A stretch of DNA of 64,000 bases from Pasteurellaceae bacterium Orientalotternb1 (GTDB lineage Bacteria; Pseudomonadota; Gammaproteobacteria; Enterobacterales; Pasteurellaceae): NCBI GenBank assembly GCA_011455275.1, contig CP015028.1:248001-312000 (forward strand). The letters run 5' to 3'. Positions 55,387 through 64,000 of this stretch are shown here, piece by piece. The notes under the pieces are model-generated. The model made no database searches. It saw only the letters and a program-made list of their open reading frames with translations, and was not told the DNA's origin. The translations under genes were made by a program, and so were the position numbers. Position 1 is the first letter of the stretch. Every line of letters begins with the position of its first letter.

Positions 55387-55959
55387 ATGAGCGAAACAGA
55401 ATTAGAAGTTCAAGCACCAACCAAAATGCGTTGGTATGTTTTGCAGGCTTTCTCAGGCTTTGAAGCCCGTGTAGCAATGACTTTGCGTGAATATATCAAA
55501 CTGCATAATATGCAAGATCAATTCGGCGAAGTGCTTGTGCCAACCGAAGAAGTCGTTGAAAACGTAGGCGGACGCCGTCGTAAAACCGAGCGTAAATTCT
55601 TCCCAGGCTATGTGTTAGTGCAAATGGAAATGAACGATGATACTTGGCACTTGGTGAAAAGTGTGCCACGTGTAATGGGCTTTATTGGTGGTACGGCAGA
55701 TAAACCAGCACCGATTTCGCAAAAAGAAGCGGATCGCATTCTAAACCGTGTACAAGAAACTGCGGACAAACCGCGTCACCGTAAAGAGTTCCAACCAGGT
55801 GAAGAAGTCCGAGTTACCGAGGGACCATTTGCTGACTTCAATGGTACCGTGGAAGAAGTGGACTACGACAAAGGTCGCCTTAAAGTGTCTGTGTCTATCT
55901 TTGGTCGTGCAACGCCAGTTGAGCTTGAATTTGGTCAAGTAGAAAAAGTGAACGGTTAA
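55387..55959 (+). CDS. nusG: Transcription termination/antitermination factor NusG
   Basis: 190 aa. The N-terminal NGN domain begins [19 protein letters not shown] and includes [14 protein letters not shown]; the KOW domain is [20 protein letters not shown]. Binds RNA polymerase, Rho and ribosomal S10. A few residues longer than in E. coli at the N-terminus. Confidence 0.97.
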   Translation: MSETELEVQAPTKMRWYVLQAFSGFEARVAMTLREYIKLHNMQDQFGEVLVPTEEVVENVGGRRRKTERKFFPGYVLVQMEMNDDTWHLVKSVPRVMGFIGGTADKPAPISQKEADRILNRVQETADKPRHRKEFQPGEEVRVTEGPFADFNGTVEEVDYDKGRLKVSVSIFGRATPVELEFGQVEKVNG

Positions 55960-55977
55960 TTTGCAAAAAACATTCAG

Positions 55978-56018
55978 GAAAGCACCGCTTGTAAGACAAC
56001 AAACGGTGCTTTTTACTT
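55978..56018 (+). terminator. Terminator after nusG
   Basis: AAAGCACCG pairs with CGGTGCTTT followed by a short T-run. Part of the left arm and loop form a degenerate uptake signal (ACCGCTTGT). Confidence 0.7.
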
Positions 56019-56048
56019 AGGTGGTACCGTGATTTTGAGATAAAACGC

Positions 56049-56077
56049 TTGAAAAACGCTCATAAATCCAATACAAT
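56049..56077 (+). promoter_or_regulatory. Sigma70 promoter of rplKA
   Basis: TTGAAA (56049-56054), 17 bp, TACAAT (56072-56077): a near-consensus promoter behind the nusG terminator. Transcription would begin near 56084, leaving a leader of about 110 bases before rplK. Confidence 0.75.
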
Positions 56078-56090
56078 CCACCCCCTATTT

Positions 56091-56118
56091 ACGAGCCAGT
56101 TTGCTGGCTCGTATTTTT
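56091..56118 (+). promoter_or_regulatory. Leader hairpin before rplK
   Basis: ACGAGCCAG, loop TTTG, CTGGCTCGT, then ATTTTTG. The 9-bp stem with a T-rich tail lies just after the predicted start site and resembles an attenuator. Downstream, GGGGAGCTGAATTCAGC near 56148-56164 could hold the L1 feedback site, known in E. coli, but I cannot verify it. Confidence 0.5.
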
Positions 56119-56192
56119 GTGTGGCACACCCGTGCTAATCATCATCGGGGAGCTGAATTCAGCGTTATCACCCATTTCAGAGGAAGCTAAAA

Positions 56193-56621
56193 ATGGCAAA
56201 AAAAGTACAAGCCTACGTTAAGTTGCAAGTTGCAGCGGGTATGGCTAACCCTTCACCACCCGTTGGTCCCGCATTAGGTCAACAAGGTGTGAACATTATG
56301 GAATTCTGTAAAGCATTCAACGCTCGTACTGAGAGCTTAGAGAAAGGTTTACCAATTCCAGTGGTTATCACGGTTTACGCAGACCGTTCTTTCACTTTCG
56401 TAACTAAAACCCCACCAGCAGCCGTATTGTTGAAAAAAGCAGCAGGTTTAAAATCTGGTTCTGCTAAACCAAACAAAGACAAAGTGGGTAAAGTAACCAA
56501 AGAACAAATCCGTCAAATCGCTGAAACTAAAGCTGCCGATATGACTGGTGCAACAATTGAAACTAAGATGAAATCTATTGAAGGTACTGCACGTTCAATG
56601 GGCTTAGTGGTGGAGGAATAA
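56193..56621 (+). CDS. rplK: 50S ribosomal protein L11
   Basis: 142 aa, the standard length. Motifs: [36 protein letters not shown] and the RNA-binding C-terminal domain ([23 protein letters not shown]). Sits on the GTPase centre of 23S rRNA. Preceded by AGAGGAAG. Confidence 0.98.
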   Translation: MAKKVQAYVKLQVAAGMANPSPPVGPALGQQGVNIMEFCKAFNARTESLEKGLPIPVVITVYADRSFTFVTKTPPAAVLLKKAAGLKSGSAKPNKDKVGKVTKEQIRQIAETKAADMTGATIETKMKSIEGTARSMGLVVEE

Positions 56622-56625
56622 TACG

Positions 56626-57315
56626 ATGGCTAAATTGACTAAAAAAATGAAAGCAATCAAAGCTGGCGTAGATTCTACCAAAGCATACGAAATCAATGAA
56701 GCAATCGCGGTATTAAAACAATTCGCTACTGCGAAATTCGTTGAAAGCGTTGATGTTGCGGTAAACTTAGGTATCGATCCTCGTAAATCAGACCAAAACG
56801 TGCGTGGTGCAACCGTATTACCACACGGTACTGGTCGTACTGCTCGTGTTGCTGTGTTCACACAAGGTGCGAACGCTGAAGCAGCAAAAGCAGCAGGTGC
56901 AGATTTAGTGGGTATGGAAGACTTGGCAGAACAAGTGAAAAAAGGCGAAATGGACTTTGATGTGGTTATCGCATCGCCAGACGCAATGCGTGTGGTAGGT
57001 CAATTAGGTCAAATCCTTGGCCCTCGTGGTTTAATGCCAAACCCGAAAGTCGGTACCGTAACACCAAACGTGGCTGAAGCTGTTAAAAATGCAAAATCTG
57101 GTCAGATCCGTTACCGTAACGACAAAAATGGTATTATCCATACCACAATCGGTAAAGCAGATTTCTCACCAGAGCAATTAAAAGAGAACCTTCAAGCGTT
57201 GTTAGCCGCTCTAACAAAAGCGAAGCCAACCACAGCGAAGGGCGTATTTATCAAGAAAGTCAGCATCTCTACCACAATGGGTGCTGGTGTGGCTGTTGAT
57301 CAGTCTTCACTATAA
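56626..57315 (+). CDS. rplA: 50S ribosomal protein L1
   Basis: 229 aa. Landmarks are [21 protein letters not shown] and [23 protein letters not shown]1 is the stalk protein and translational repressor of its own operon. Starts four bases after rplK. Confidence 0.98.
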   Translation: MAKLTKKMKAIKAGVDSTKAYEINEAIAVLKQFATAKFVESVDVAVNLGIDPRKSDQNVRGATVLPHGTGRTARVAVFTQGANAEAAKAAGADLVGMEDLAEQVKKGEMDFDVVIASPDAMRVVGQLGQILGPRGLMPNPKVGTVTPNVAEAVKNAKSGQIRYRNDKNGIIHTTIGKADFSPEQLKENLQALLAALTKAKPTTAKGVFIKKVSISTTMGAGVAVDQSSL

Positions 57316-57332
57316 TTGTTAAATAGCTAAAT

Positions 57333-57370
57333 AAAAGACCACAGAAATTCAATTTCTGTGGTCTTTTTCT
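57333..57370 (+). terminator. Terminator after rplA
   Basis: AAAAGACCACAGAAATT and AATTTCTGTGGTCTTTTT form a long stem with a one-base centre and T-run. It separates the ribosomal operon from the restriction locus. Confidence 0.92.
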
Positions 57371-57447
57371 TTATAGGAGAAAACGTTACAATTTTGCTGC
57401 GAACAAGCGGTTAGATCTTGGCAATTTTTTACCAAAGGCAGAGAGAT

Positions 57448-60400
57448 ATGAATACACACAATTTTTCTTTCTTAACATCTCATTACGAGCAGCTTTCCGA
57501 ATTGGCGACTTTGGCTGAAAAGTTGCTTCATATTGATGCGGGAAGTTGTTTAACTCGCTTACGCAGTTTTGCGGAAGAAATGGTTAAGGAGATCTATAAA
57601 GAAGAAAAATTTGCACGACTGCCCCAGGCCTCGTTTAATGATTTGCTTAAATCGACCGAATTTAGAAATTCGGTCGATAAATCATTATTTTATCAGTTAG
57701 ATTATTTGAGAATAGAAGGTAATCGTACAGCTCACGGTGCAGTGGGAAAAATTGAGGTTGCTAAGCAAGCCTTAAAAACAGCCCATAAACTCGCTATTTA
57801 TATGGCGGTGCGTTATGCCAATTTGCCGATTGATAAATTGCCAGCCTATATTGAACCCACCTTTGAATCGTCAAATGCCGCGACGACAAAACGCTTACAA
57901 GAATTAGAAGAAGAACAGAAGCATCTTCACGCAGTCATTGCTCAATTAGAAGCGGAGCGGCTTGAACAAGCTCGCTCTGCAGAAATGTTATCGACAGATG
58001 ATCTTGCCTTACGTCAGCAGCAAAGCGAACAAGTTGCCAATAGTTTACATTGGAATGAAGCGACCACTCGCCGTCAGTTGATTGATGCTATGTTAGCCAA
58101 TGCAGATTGGAATTTGCATAACAGAGATGAAGTTCAGCTTGAATTTCGTCTTACCAACTTTACAGGTTCAGCATCAGGCAAAGGTGCGGTTGATTACGTT
58201 TTATGGGATAGCAATGGCAAGCCGCTGGCTGTGTTAGAAGCCAAGAAAACGAGCGTTGAAGTACAACGTGGACGTGAGCAAGCTCGTTTATATGCAGATG
58301 CGTTAGAAGCCCAATTTGGACAAAGACCGATCATTTTTTATAGCAATGGCTATGAAACCTATATTTGGGACGATGCGGTTTATAATAGCCCTCGTCAAAT
58401 TTTTAGTTTTTATGATAAAGAAAGCCTACAAAAATTGCACTTTCAACGGCAGTACAAATTGAATTTAGCAGAAAGTTATCCCGCAGAGTGTACTCAAATT
58501 GCAGGGCGGAATTATCAAACCGCAGCCATTAAAACCGTTGCAGAACATTTCCAAAACCAACGTCGTGCGGCATTAATTGTGCAGGCAACAGGCACGGGTA
58601 AAACCCGTGTAGCAATCGGGCTAACACATCTATTGCTTGCCAAAAACTGGGCAAAGCGAGTATTGTTTTTATGCGACCGCCGAGAATTACGCAAGCAAGC
58701 AGACGATGATTTCCGTGAATATTTACCGACTGAACCCCGTTGCGTTATTGGAGAGACTAATCAAATTGAGTCAAGTGTACGTATTTTTATCGCCACTTAT
58801 CCAGCGATGATGAATCGTTTTGCTCAACTGAATACAGGGTTTTTCGATGTGATCATTGCGGATGAATCGCACCGTTCTATCTACAATAAATATGGCGATA
58901 TTTTTCACTATTTTGATTCGCTCAAGTTAGGGCTTACTGCAACGCCAGTTGGCTTTGTTAGCCGTAATACTTATGAAATGTTCGGTTGTGAAAATCAGAA
59001 CCCAACTTACTCTTTCAGCCTTGAAGATGCTTGGGAACACGAGCCGCCTTATCTTGCTCGTTATGAAGTGCAAGAAGTCACCACGAACTTTCTACGCAAT
59101 GGCATTCGTTATGATCAACTTTCTGATGAACAGAAACGTCAGCTAGAAGAAGATCTTGGCGAAGAAATGGCACAACATGCTGATTTTGAAGGGACTCAAA
59201 TTGGGCGAAATATTCTTAGTTATGAAACCGACAGCATTATCATTGATAATTTAATGCAAAATGGGTTGAAAGCGAAAAATGGCATAATGGGGAAAACCAT
59301 TCTGTTTGCTCAAAGCCAAAAACACGCAGAACATCTCGAGCAAGTCTTCTGCGATCGCTATCCGCAATTTGGCACAAAAATGTGCAAAGTGATTCACAAC
59401 AAAGTGCCACACGTGGACAGACTCATCACGGAATTTAAAGATCCCAATAATGCTTTCCGTATTGCCATTTCAGTGGATATGTTAGACACAGGTATTGATG
59501 TGCCATCTATCTTAAATTTAGTGTTTGCAAAATCGGTACGATCGAAAGTGAAATTCTGGCAGATGATTGGGCGAGGCACTCGTCTTTGCCCGAAATTGCT
59601 TGATGGCGATCAGGACAAAACCAAATTTATCATTTTCGACCATCACCAAAATTTCACTTATTTTGATGAAAAATATCAAGAACCAGAAGACCTCAATCAA
59701 GCGAAACCGCTGTTACAAAGCTGTTTTGATGCTCGGCTTGCTTTTGCCAAAGTCGCCAAAGCGAAAAATCAGCATTGGGATTTCATCCACCATGTATTGC
59801 AGCAAGATATTTGGGCTCTCCCGCTCGATGCCATAGCCGTAAAACGGGAAATGCGGACAGTCATTCTCTTACGTGAAACGGATCTGCTTGCTGAATTTGA
59901 CAGCACCACACAGCATTGGCTTGAGAAAACCATCTCACCATTGATGGCACAGCGAGAGCTACCCGAGTCAGCAGTACAAGCGGTGAGATTTGACCGACTC
60001 ATTGCACAAATTCAGCATTTATGGTTAGCGGGATCAGCGGATTTAGCGGCGTATAAACAGAGTTTGCTTGACTGGTTAAACGAATTAGCCACCAACCTAG
60101 AAGTGGTTCGCAAACATCTCCCCACCATTGAACGTTTGCAGCAGCCTGCTTTTTGGCAATCAGAAAATATTGCAGAGCTAGAACAAGCACGCCTCGTTTT
60201 GCGGGGAATTATGCAATACCGTAAACAGCCAACAACTTCACCGTTCGCTTTTGGTAATAAAACCAAAGCTGATGATGGTGAGATTCTGATAACGATACGA
60301 GATCCAATCTTACCTCAATACGCCGAAGGCTACCGCCAACAGTACCAAAAACTGTTTGCAGAATTTGAACAGCACCCAGTCGTTATCAAAGTAAAACAAA

Positions 60401-60831
60401 ACCAAGTGGTGAGTAAAGCTGAAATTGAGTCGCTGTTTGCTTTAGTCTTGGCTCAGCACCCAGATGTGCAATTTAACGATTTAATAGCATTTTATGGTGA
60501 TACACCAGAAAACCTAAACCGCCTGTTAAAAGCGATCGTCGGGCTAGACAACAAAGCCATCAGCCAACATTTCGAACAATTTATTCAACAGCATCCGAAT
60601 CTGACTGCCTTGCAGGTACGTTTCATCGACTTATTGCAAAATGTCATCGCCAAACACGGCGGCATTACCCGTGAACGCTTATTTGATGCTCCGTTCACTC
60701 ATCTTCATTCAGAGAGTATTGACGGTCTCTTTGATGTAAATAGTGCTGATGAGCTATTTGAACTGCTTCACCCTTATTTTGTCGAGCCTTTAACCCGTGG
60801 GGAAACGTTAGGAAGTGTGAATGATGAATGA
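57448..60831 (+). CDS. hsdR: Type I restriction enzyme R subunit (HsdR)
   Basis: 1127-residue motor/nuclease subunit. An N-terminal DUF4145-like helical region comes first, then the PD-(D/E)xK nuclease around residues 250-268 (GAVDYVLWDSNGKPLAVLEAKK), Walker A QATGTGKTRVAIGL (near 383), DEAH-type box ADESHRS (near 472), and helicase motif VI MIGRGTRLCP. It translocates DNA and cuts unmodified molecules. Start 57448 follows AGGCAGAGAG; the earlier TTG at 57418 is unlikely. Its end overlaps the next gene by 11 bases, and an uptake signal variant lies just upstream. Confidence 0.93.
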   Translation: MNTHNFSFLTSHYEQLSELATLAEKLLHIDAGSCLTRLRSFAEEMVKEIYKEEKFARLPQASFNDLLKSTEFRNSVDKSLFYQLDYLRIEGNRTAHGAVGKIEVAKQALKTAHKLAIYMAVRYANLPIDKLPAYIEPTFESSNAATTKRLQELEEEQKHLHAVIAQLEAERLEQARSAEMLSTDDLALRQQQSEQVANSLHWNEATTRRQLIDAMLANADWNLHNRDEVQLEFRLTNFTGSASGKGAVDYVLWDSNGKPLAVLEAKKTSVEVQRGREQARLYADALEAQFGQRPIIFYSNGYETYIWDDAVYNSPRQIFSFYDKESLQKLHFQRQYKLNLAESYPAECTQIAGRNYQTAAIKTVAEHFQNQRRAALIVQATGTGKTRVAIGLTHLLLAKNWAKRVLFLCDRRELRKQADDDFREYLPTEPRCVIGETNQIESSVRIFIATYPAMMNRFAQLNTGFFDVIIADESHRSIYNKYGDIFHYFDSLKLGLTATPVGFVSRNTYEMFGCENQNPTYSFSLEDAWEHEPPYLARYEVQEVTTNFLRNGIRYDQLSDEQKRQLEEDLGEEMAQHADFEGTQIGRNILSYETDSIIIDNLMQNGLKAKNGIMGKTILFAQSQKHAEHLEQVFCDRYPQFGTKMCKVIHNKVPHVDRLITEFKDPNNAFRIAISVDMLDTGIDVPSILNLVFAKSVRSKVKFWQMIGRGTRLCPKLLDGDQDKTKFIIFDHHQNFTYFDEKYQEPEDLNQAKPLLQSCFDARLAFAKVAKAKNQHWDFIHHVLQQDIWALPLDAIAVKREMRTVILLRETDLLAEFDSTTQHWLEKTISPLMAQRELPESAVQAVRFDRLIAQIQHLWLAGSADLAAYKQSLLDWLNELATNLEVVRKHLPTIERLQQPAFWQSENIAELEQARLVLRGIMQYRKQPTTSPFAFGNKTKADDGEILITIRDPILPQYAEGYRQQYQKLFAEFEQHPVVIKVKQNQVVSKAEIESLFALVLAQHPDVQFNDLIAFYGDTPENLNRLLKAIVGLDNKAISQHFEQFIQQHPNLTALQVRFIDLLQNVIAKHGGITRERLFDAPFTHLHSESIDGLFDVNSADELFELLHPYFVEPLTRGETLGSVNDE

Positions 60832-62401
60832 TAAATTACCGATTAATATCAATGACCTGCTTACTCGTAAAACGATTGAAGATGAACGTATCGAATTTAA
60901 AGAGAGCTGGAATCCCGAAAGCATTTTGCATACCTTATGTGCTTTTGCGAACGATTTCCATAATTTAGGAGGAGGCTATGTTATTGTTGGGATTGCAGAA
61001 GAAAATGGCATTCCACAGTTACCCCCTAAAGGTTTACAGACAGAGCAAATTGATAAAATTCGCAAAGCACTTTTACAGCTGGAAAAAAGTGATATTGTGC
61101 CAACGTTTCATACTTTAACTTCAACCTATGAAATTCAAGGCAAACTGATTTTAGTCATATGGGCAGTTGCGGGTGAAATGCGACCGTATCGAGCCAAAAA
61201 ATCGCTTTCAGCCAAACATAGTGAAAATTGGGCGTACTATATTCGCCAGCACTCAAACACGATTGAAGCTAAAGGGGAAATTGAGCAGGAGCTACTGGCT
61301 TTAGCGAATAAAATCCCTTTTGATGACAGACTATGTATGTCAGCAACATTGGATGATCTGGAGCCACATCTTATCCGTGAATTTCTAACTGAAATTCGGA
61401 GCGATTTAGCTCAAACAGCTAAGCATCTTTCTACCGAAGAATTAGCAAAAAGAATGAATATTGTTGGCGGTGTGCCTGAAGCCCTATTTCCAAAAAATGT
61501 TGGGTTACTCTTTTTTAACAGCCAGCCAGCTCTCTTTTTCCCTGCGACACAAATTGATGTTGTTTATTTCCCGCAAGGGGTTGCAGGCGGAGTAATTGAA
61601 GAAAAAATTTTCAAAGGACCGCTTGGACGTATTACTCAAGATGCCTTGCAATACATAAAAAATCGTTATTTGCAGGAAAAGATTGTCAAGGTGTCTTATC
61701 AGGCAGAAGCACTGCGATTTTGGAATTATCCGTTTCTTGCAATTGAAGAAGCCATAGTGAATGCGGTTTATCACCGTGATTATGAAATTCGAGAACCAAT
61801 TGAAGTGCGTATCACTCCCACAGCAATTGAAGTTCTCAGCTATCCAGGGCCTGATCGCTCAATTAAGATTGCAGATCTACAGGCAGGCAGAGCAGTGAGT
61901 CGTCGTTACCGCAATCGCCGAGTGGGTGAGTTTCTGAAAGATCTTGATTTAACCGAAGGGAGATCAACAGGAGTACCCACAATTTTGCGTGAAATGGCAG
62001 CAAACGGTTCTCCCGAAGCAAGTTTTGAAACAGATGAAGAACGAAGCTATTTCTTAATTCGTCTACCTATTCATAGTGAAATGGCAAATTTTGCACAAGA
62101 TACCGACCTAGATACCGACCTAGATACCGACCTAGATACCGACCTAGATATTCCACAAGATGTTGCTCTAGAAGGGGAGTTGGTGAGCAAGTTAATCACG
62201 CAACTAGCACTGGGAGAGCAAGGTATAACGCAACTTATGCAAGCCCTTGGCATACAGCATAAACGGCATTTTAGAACCGCATACATTCTGCCCGCAATAG
62301 AAAATGGCATAGTGGAAATGACCTTGCCGAATAAACCGACTAGCCGAAATCAAAAATATCGCTTAACCCCACTCGGTGTACGTTATCTGATGAAAAAATA
62401 A
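60821..62401 (+). CDS. Schlafen/AlbA_2-domain putative ATP-binding protein in RM locus
   Basis: 526-residue protein. N-terminal AlbA_2 domain RIEFKESWNPESILHTLCAF and GGGYVIVGIAEENGIPQ; the HATPase_c_4 module is AIEEAIVNAVYHRDYEIREP and VLSYPGPDRSI; the C-terminus carries a winged-helix-like region (ITQLMQALGIQHKRHFRTAY). An in-frame repeat (DTDL)4 lies near residue 428. Function unknown; such genes are often embedded in type I restriction loci and may modulate or defend. ATG at 60821 or 60824, overlapping hsdR, so co-translation is likely. Confidence 0.85.
   Translation: MMNDKLPININDLLTRKTIEDERIEFKESWNPESILHTLCAFANDFHNLGGGYVIVGIAEENGIPQLPPKGLQTEQIDKIRKALLQLEKSDIVPTFHTLTSTYEIQGKLILVIWAVAGEMRPYRAKKSLSAKHSENWAYYIRQHSNTIEAKGEIEQELLALANKIPFDDRLCMSATLDDLEPHLIREFLTEIRSDLAQTAKHLSTEELAKRMNIVGGVPEALFPKNVGLLFFNSQPALFFPATQIDVVYFPQGVAGGVIEEKIFKGPLGRITQDALQYIKNRYLQEKIVKVSYQAEALRFWNYPFLAIEEAIVNAVYHRDYEIREPIEVRITPTAIEVLSYPGPDRSIKIADLQAGRAVSRRYRNRRVGEFLKDLDLTEGRSTGVPTILREMAANGSPEASFETDEERSYFLIRLPIHSEMANFAQDTDLDTDLDTDLDTDLDIPQDVALEGELVSKLITQLALGEQGITQLMQALGIQHKRHFRTAYILPAIENGIVEMTLPNKPTSRNQKYRLTPLGVRYLMKK
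62099..62146 (+). repeat. In-frame 12-bp tandem repeat, 4 copies
   Basis: Four identical copies of GATACCGACCTA encode (DTDL)4 in the linker between the ATPase and winged-helix parts. Being a multiple of three, copy change would alter linker length without breaking the frame. Confidence 0.93.
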
Positions 62402-62405
62402 GCCA

Positions 62406-62476
62406 ACAAGCGGTCAGATCCGCACATTATTTTGCAAATCCGATTTGCAAAAAATAATCAGAAAGTGACCGCTTGT
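62406..62476. terminator. Inverted uptake-signal pair before hsdS
   Basis: ACAAGCGGTCA (62406-62416) and TGACCGCTTGT (62466-62476) are inverted; between them TTTTGCAAATC and GATTTGCAAAA form a second inner stem. It divides hsdR-ATPase from hsdS-hsdM and would reduce read-through. Confidence 0.75.
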
Positions 62477-62559
62477 ATTAAGTTCTTCTTTGAGCGGTGA
62501 GAGAGCCTTAATGGACGGCGATAGTGAAAAGAGATGTAGAAGAATTTTATGGAGAAAGA

Positions 62560-63708
62560 ATGAAAGTACCAAAAGGCTGGAGTATTGAGCCACTAGAAAA
62601 TATATGTAGTATTTTTGATGCTCAACGTATTCCTCTAAATAATGAAGATCGTCAAAAAAGATTATTAGGAAAGAAACCTGAAGAATTATATCCATATTAT
62701 GGTTCGACGGGGCAGGTAGGATATGTTGATGATTTCATTTTTAATGGAGAATATCTTTTAATTGGTGAAGATGGTGCTCCGTTTTTAGAAAATAAAGATA
62801 AGGCATATATAGTAAACGGAAAGTTCTGGGTTAATAATCATGCACATATCTTGAAAGCAAAATATTCTAATCAATATCTTTGCTATTTTTTAAATCAATT
62901 TGATTATAGGAAATATGTAACTGGAGCGACAAGGCTTAAGTTAACTCAAGCGGCATTAAGATCAATACCTGTGTTAATACCTGAAAATGTTGAAACCCAA
63001 ACCCAAATCGCCCAAATTCTCGATAAATCCACCGCACTGATTGCAAAACGTAAAGCACAAATAGCGGAGTTGGATAAGTTAGTGCAAAGTGTATTTTTGG
63101 AGATGTTTGGGGATCCTATAACGAATCCGAAAAAGTGGGATGTCAGAAAGCTATCTGATATAGCAACTTATTTTAATGGACTGACTTATAAACCAGATCA
63201 GGTTTCTGAGAGTGGTGTCGTGGTTTTACGTTCTAGTAATATTCAAAATAGTGAGTTATGCTTTAAAGATACTGTAAAAGTTTCTTGTCCTATTAAAGAA
63301 AAATTATGGGTGAAAAATAATGATATTTTAATGTGTTCAAGAAATGGGAGTGCTAATTTGGTTGGTAAAGTGGCATTAATTGAGAATGTAGAAGAAAAAA
63401 TGACCTTTGGAGCATTTATGATGATCATTCGTAGTCAGTTTTATCAGTATTTAATGGTCTATTTCCAAACTAATGCATTTCGTCAGCAAATTAAAACTGG
63501 TGCGACAACAACGATAAACCAGATTACAGGGGCGATGTTAGATAGAATAGAACTACCTATTCCAAGTCAAGAATTGCTCAATCATTTTTCTAAATGGACA
63601 ACAAAAATCCACGCCCAGAAAACCTTGCTACAAAAAAGCCTAGCGGAGTTGGAAATACAGCATCAAGCCCTGATGCAGAGAGCCTTTAACGGGCAGTTGG
63701 TTGGCTAA
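62560..63708 (+). CDS. hsdS: Type I restriction enzyme specificity subunit (HsdS)
   Basis: 382-residue DNA-recognition subunit. Two target-recognition domains, each followed by a helical spacer: the first from PKGWSIEPLENICSIF to about residue 150, with spacer IAQILDKSTALIAKRKAQIAEL; the second from NPKKWDVRKLSDIATYF, with spacer TTKIHAQKTLLQKSLAELE. The recognition domains are clearly AT-richer than the spacers, as expected for exchanged domains. GGAGAAAGA before 62560 favours this start over 62524. Confidence 0.92.
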   Translation: MKVPKGWSIEPLENICSIFDAQRIPLNNEDRQKRLLGKKPEELYPYYGSTGQVGYVDDFIFNGEYLLIGEDGAPFLENKDKAYIVNGKFWVNNHAHILKAKYSNQYLCYFLNQFDYRKYVTGATRLKLTQAALRSIPVLIPENVETQTQIAQILDKSTALIAKRKAQIAELDKLVQSVFLEMFGDPITNPKKWDVRKLSDIATYFNGLTYKPDQVSESGVVVLRSSNIQNSELCFKDTVKVSCPIKEKLWVKNNDILMCSRNGSANLVGKVALIENVEEKMTFGAFMMIIRSQFYQYLMVYFQTNAFRQQIKTGATTTINQITGAMLDRIELPIPSQELLNHFSKWTTKIHAQKTLLQKSLAELEIQHQALMQRAFNGQLVG

Positions 63709-63755
63709 CAAGCGGTTAGATTAGACGAAAATTTTGCAAATAAAAAGGAAAAAAT

Positions 63756-64000
63756 ATGCTCACAGGCAAAATTCGCAGTGATATTGATAAATTATGGGAA
63801 AAATTCTGGACAGGCGGCATTACCGATCCGCTGACCGTCATCAAACAAATTAGCTATTTAGTCTTCGCCCGAATGCTCGATATGCAAGAAGAAGCGAGCG
63901 AACGCAAAGCACATCGCACGGGCAAGCCATTTAAACGCATTTTCCCTGACACGCCAGAAGGGCAAGCATTGCGTTGGAAAAACTTCCGCCAGATGTCGGG
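63756..64000 (+). CDS. hsdM: Type I restriction enzyme methylase subunit (HsdM), N-terminal part
   Basis: The first 81 codons of an adenine methyltransferase, cut by the window edge. It begins [20 protein letters not shown] and continues [20 protein letters not shown], the N-terminal helical domain of HsdM that contacts HsdS. AAAAGGAA precedes the ATG. The SAM-binding and NPPF motifs lie beyond the window. A variant uptake signal sits in the gap after hsdS. Confidence 0.9.
   Translation, partial: MLTGKIRSDIDKLWEKFWTGGITDPLTVIKQISYLVFARMLDMQEEASERKAHRTGKPFKRIFPDTPEGQALRWKNFRQMS

Overview
The window comes from a gamma-proteobacterium of the family Pasteurellaceae, most likely the Actinobacillus/Mannheimia side. 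The main evidence is the many copies of the DNA uptake signal core ACAAGCGGTCA, usually followed by an A-rich stretch ending in TTTTGCAAA. This is the Apl-type uptake sequence, not the Haemophilus type. Four of them form inverted pairs behind genes, where they double as terminators. Gene content (glp regulon, selAB/selC, gnt genes, rppH-lgt, trpS, ffh, secE-nusG-rplKA) fits the same family.

Layout: 1-400 is the end of aldA. 469-11169 is a glycerol-3-phosphate regulon: glpABC leftward and, divergently, glpT, a secreted beta-propeller gene, glpQ, glpF and glpK, with two perfect CRP sites between the two arms. 11251-15379 is the selenocysteine block (selB, a RelE/Xre toxin-antitoxin pair, selA leftward; tRNA-Sec rightward). 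15403-18450 is gluconate use (gntR, gntK, gluconate permease) with two GntR-type operators. rocD follows. 19938-20281 is a non-coding block with DnaA boxes, AT-rich 13-mers and seven GATC sites that looks like a chromosomal replication origin. Then come rppH, a TauE/SafE permease, lgt and gph.

23353-49743 is the main accessory locus: an aryl-polyene (APE) pigment gene cluster with a dialkylresorcinol (DAR) module inside it. The APE part has ketosynthases, hot-dog dehydratases, a ketoreductase, ACPs, an aryl-activating ligase, acyltransferases, a glycosyltransferase, a thioesterase, a LolA-like carrier, an MMPL exporter and a FAD oxidoreductase. The DAR part has DarA, DarB, a BtrH-like putative acyltransferase, an ABC exporter and perhaps an extra ACP. 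Together they predict a flexirubin-like pigment, an aryl polyene esterified to a dialkylresorcinol. The cluster is studded with unrelated inserts: a Schlafen/AlbA_2 ATPase gene behind an 8-copy 10-bp repeat, a broken rhuM gene, a Phd/VapC toxin-antitoxin pair and lipoprotein genes. Both export genes (ABC permease, MMPL protein) carry one-base frameshifts in short G or C runs, so export is either lost or affected by sequencing error.

49761-57315 is housekeeping (trpS, ffh, mioC, a patatin, a VirK/YbjX protein, secE, nusG, rplK, rplA). From 57448 to the end there is a type I restriction-modification locus in the unusual order hsdR, Schlafen/AlbA_2 ATPase, hsdS, hsdM; hsdM is cut by the window edge.
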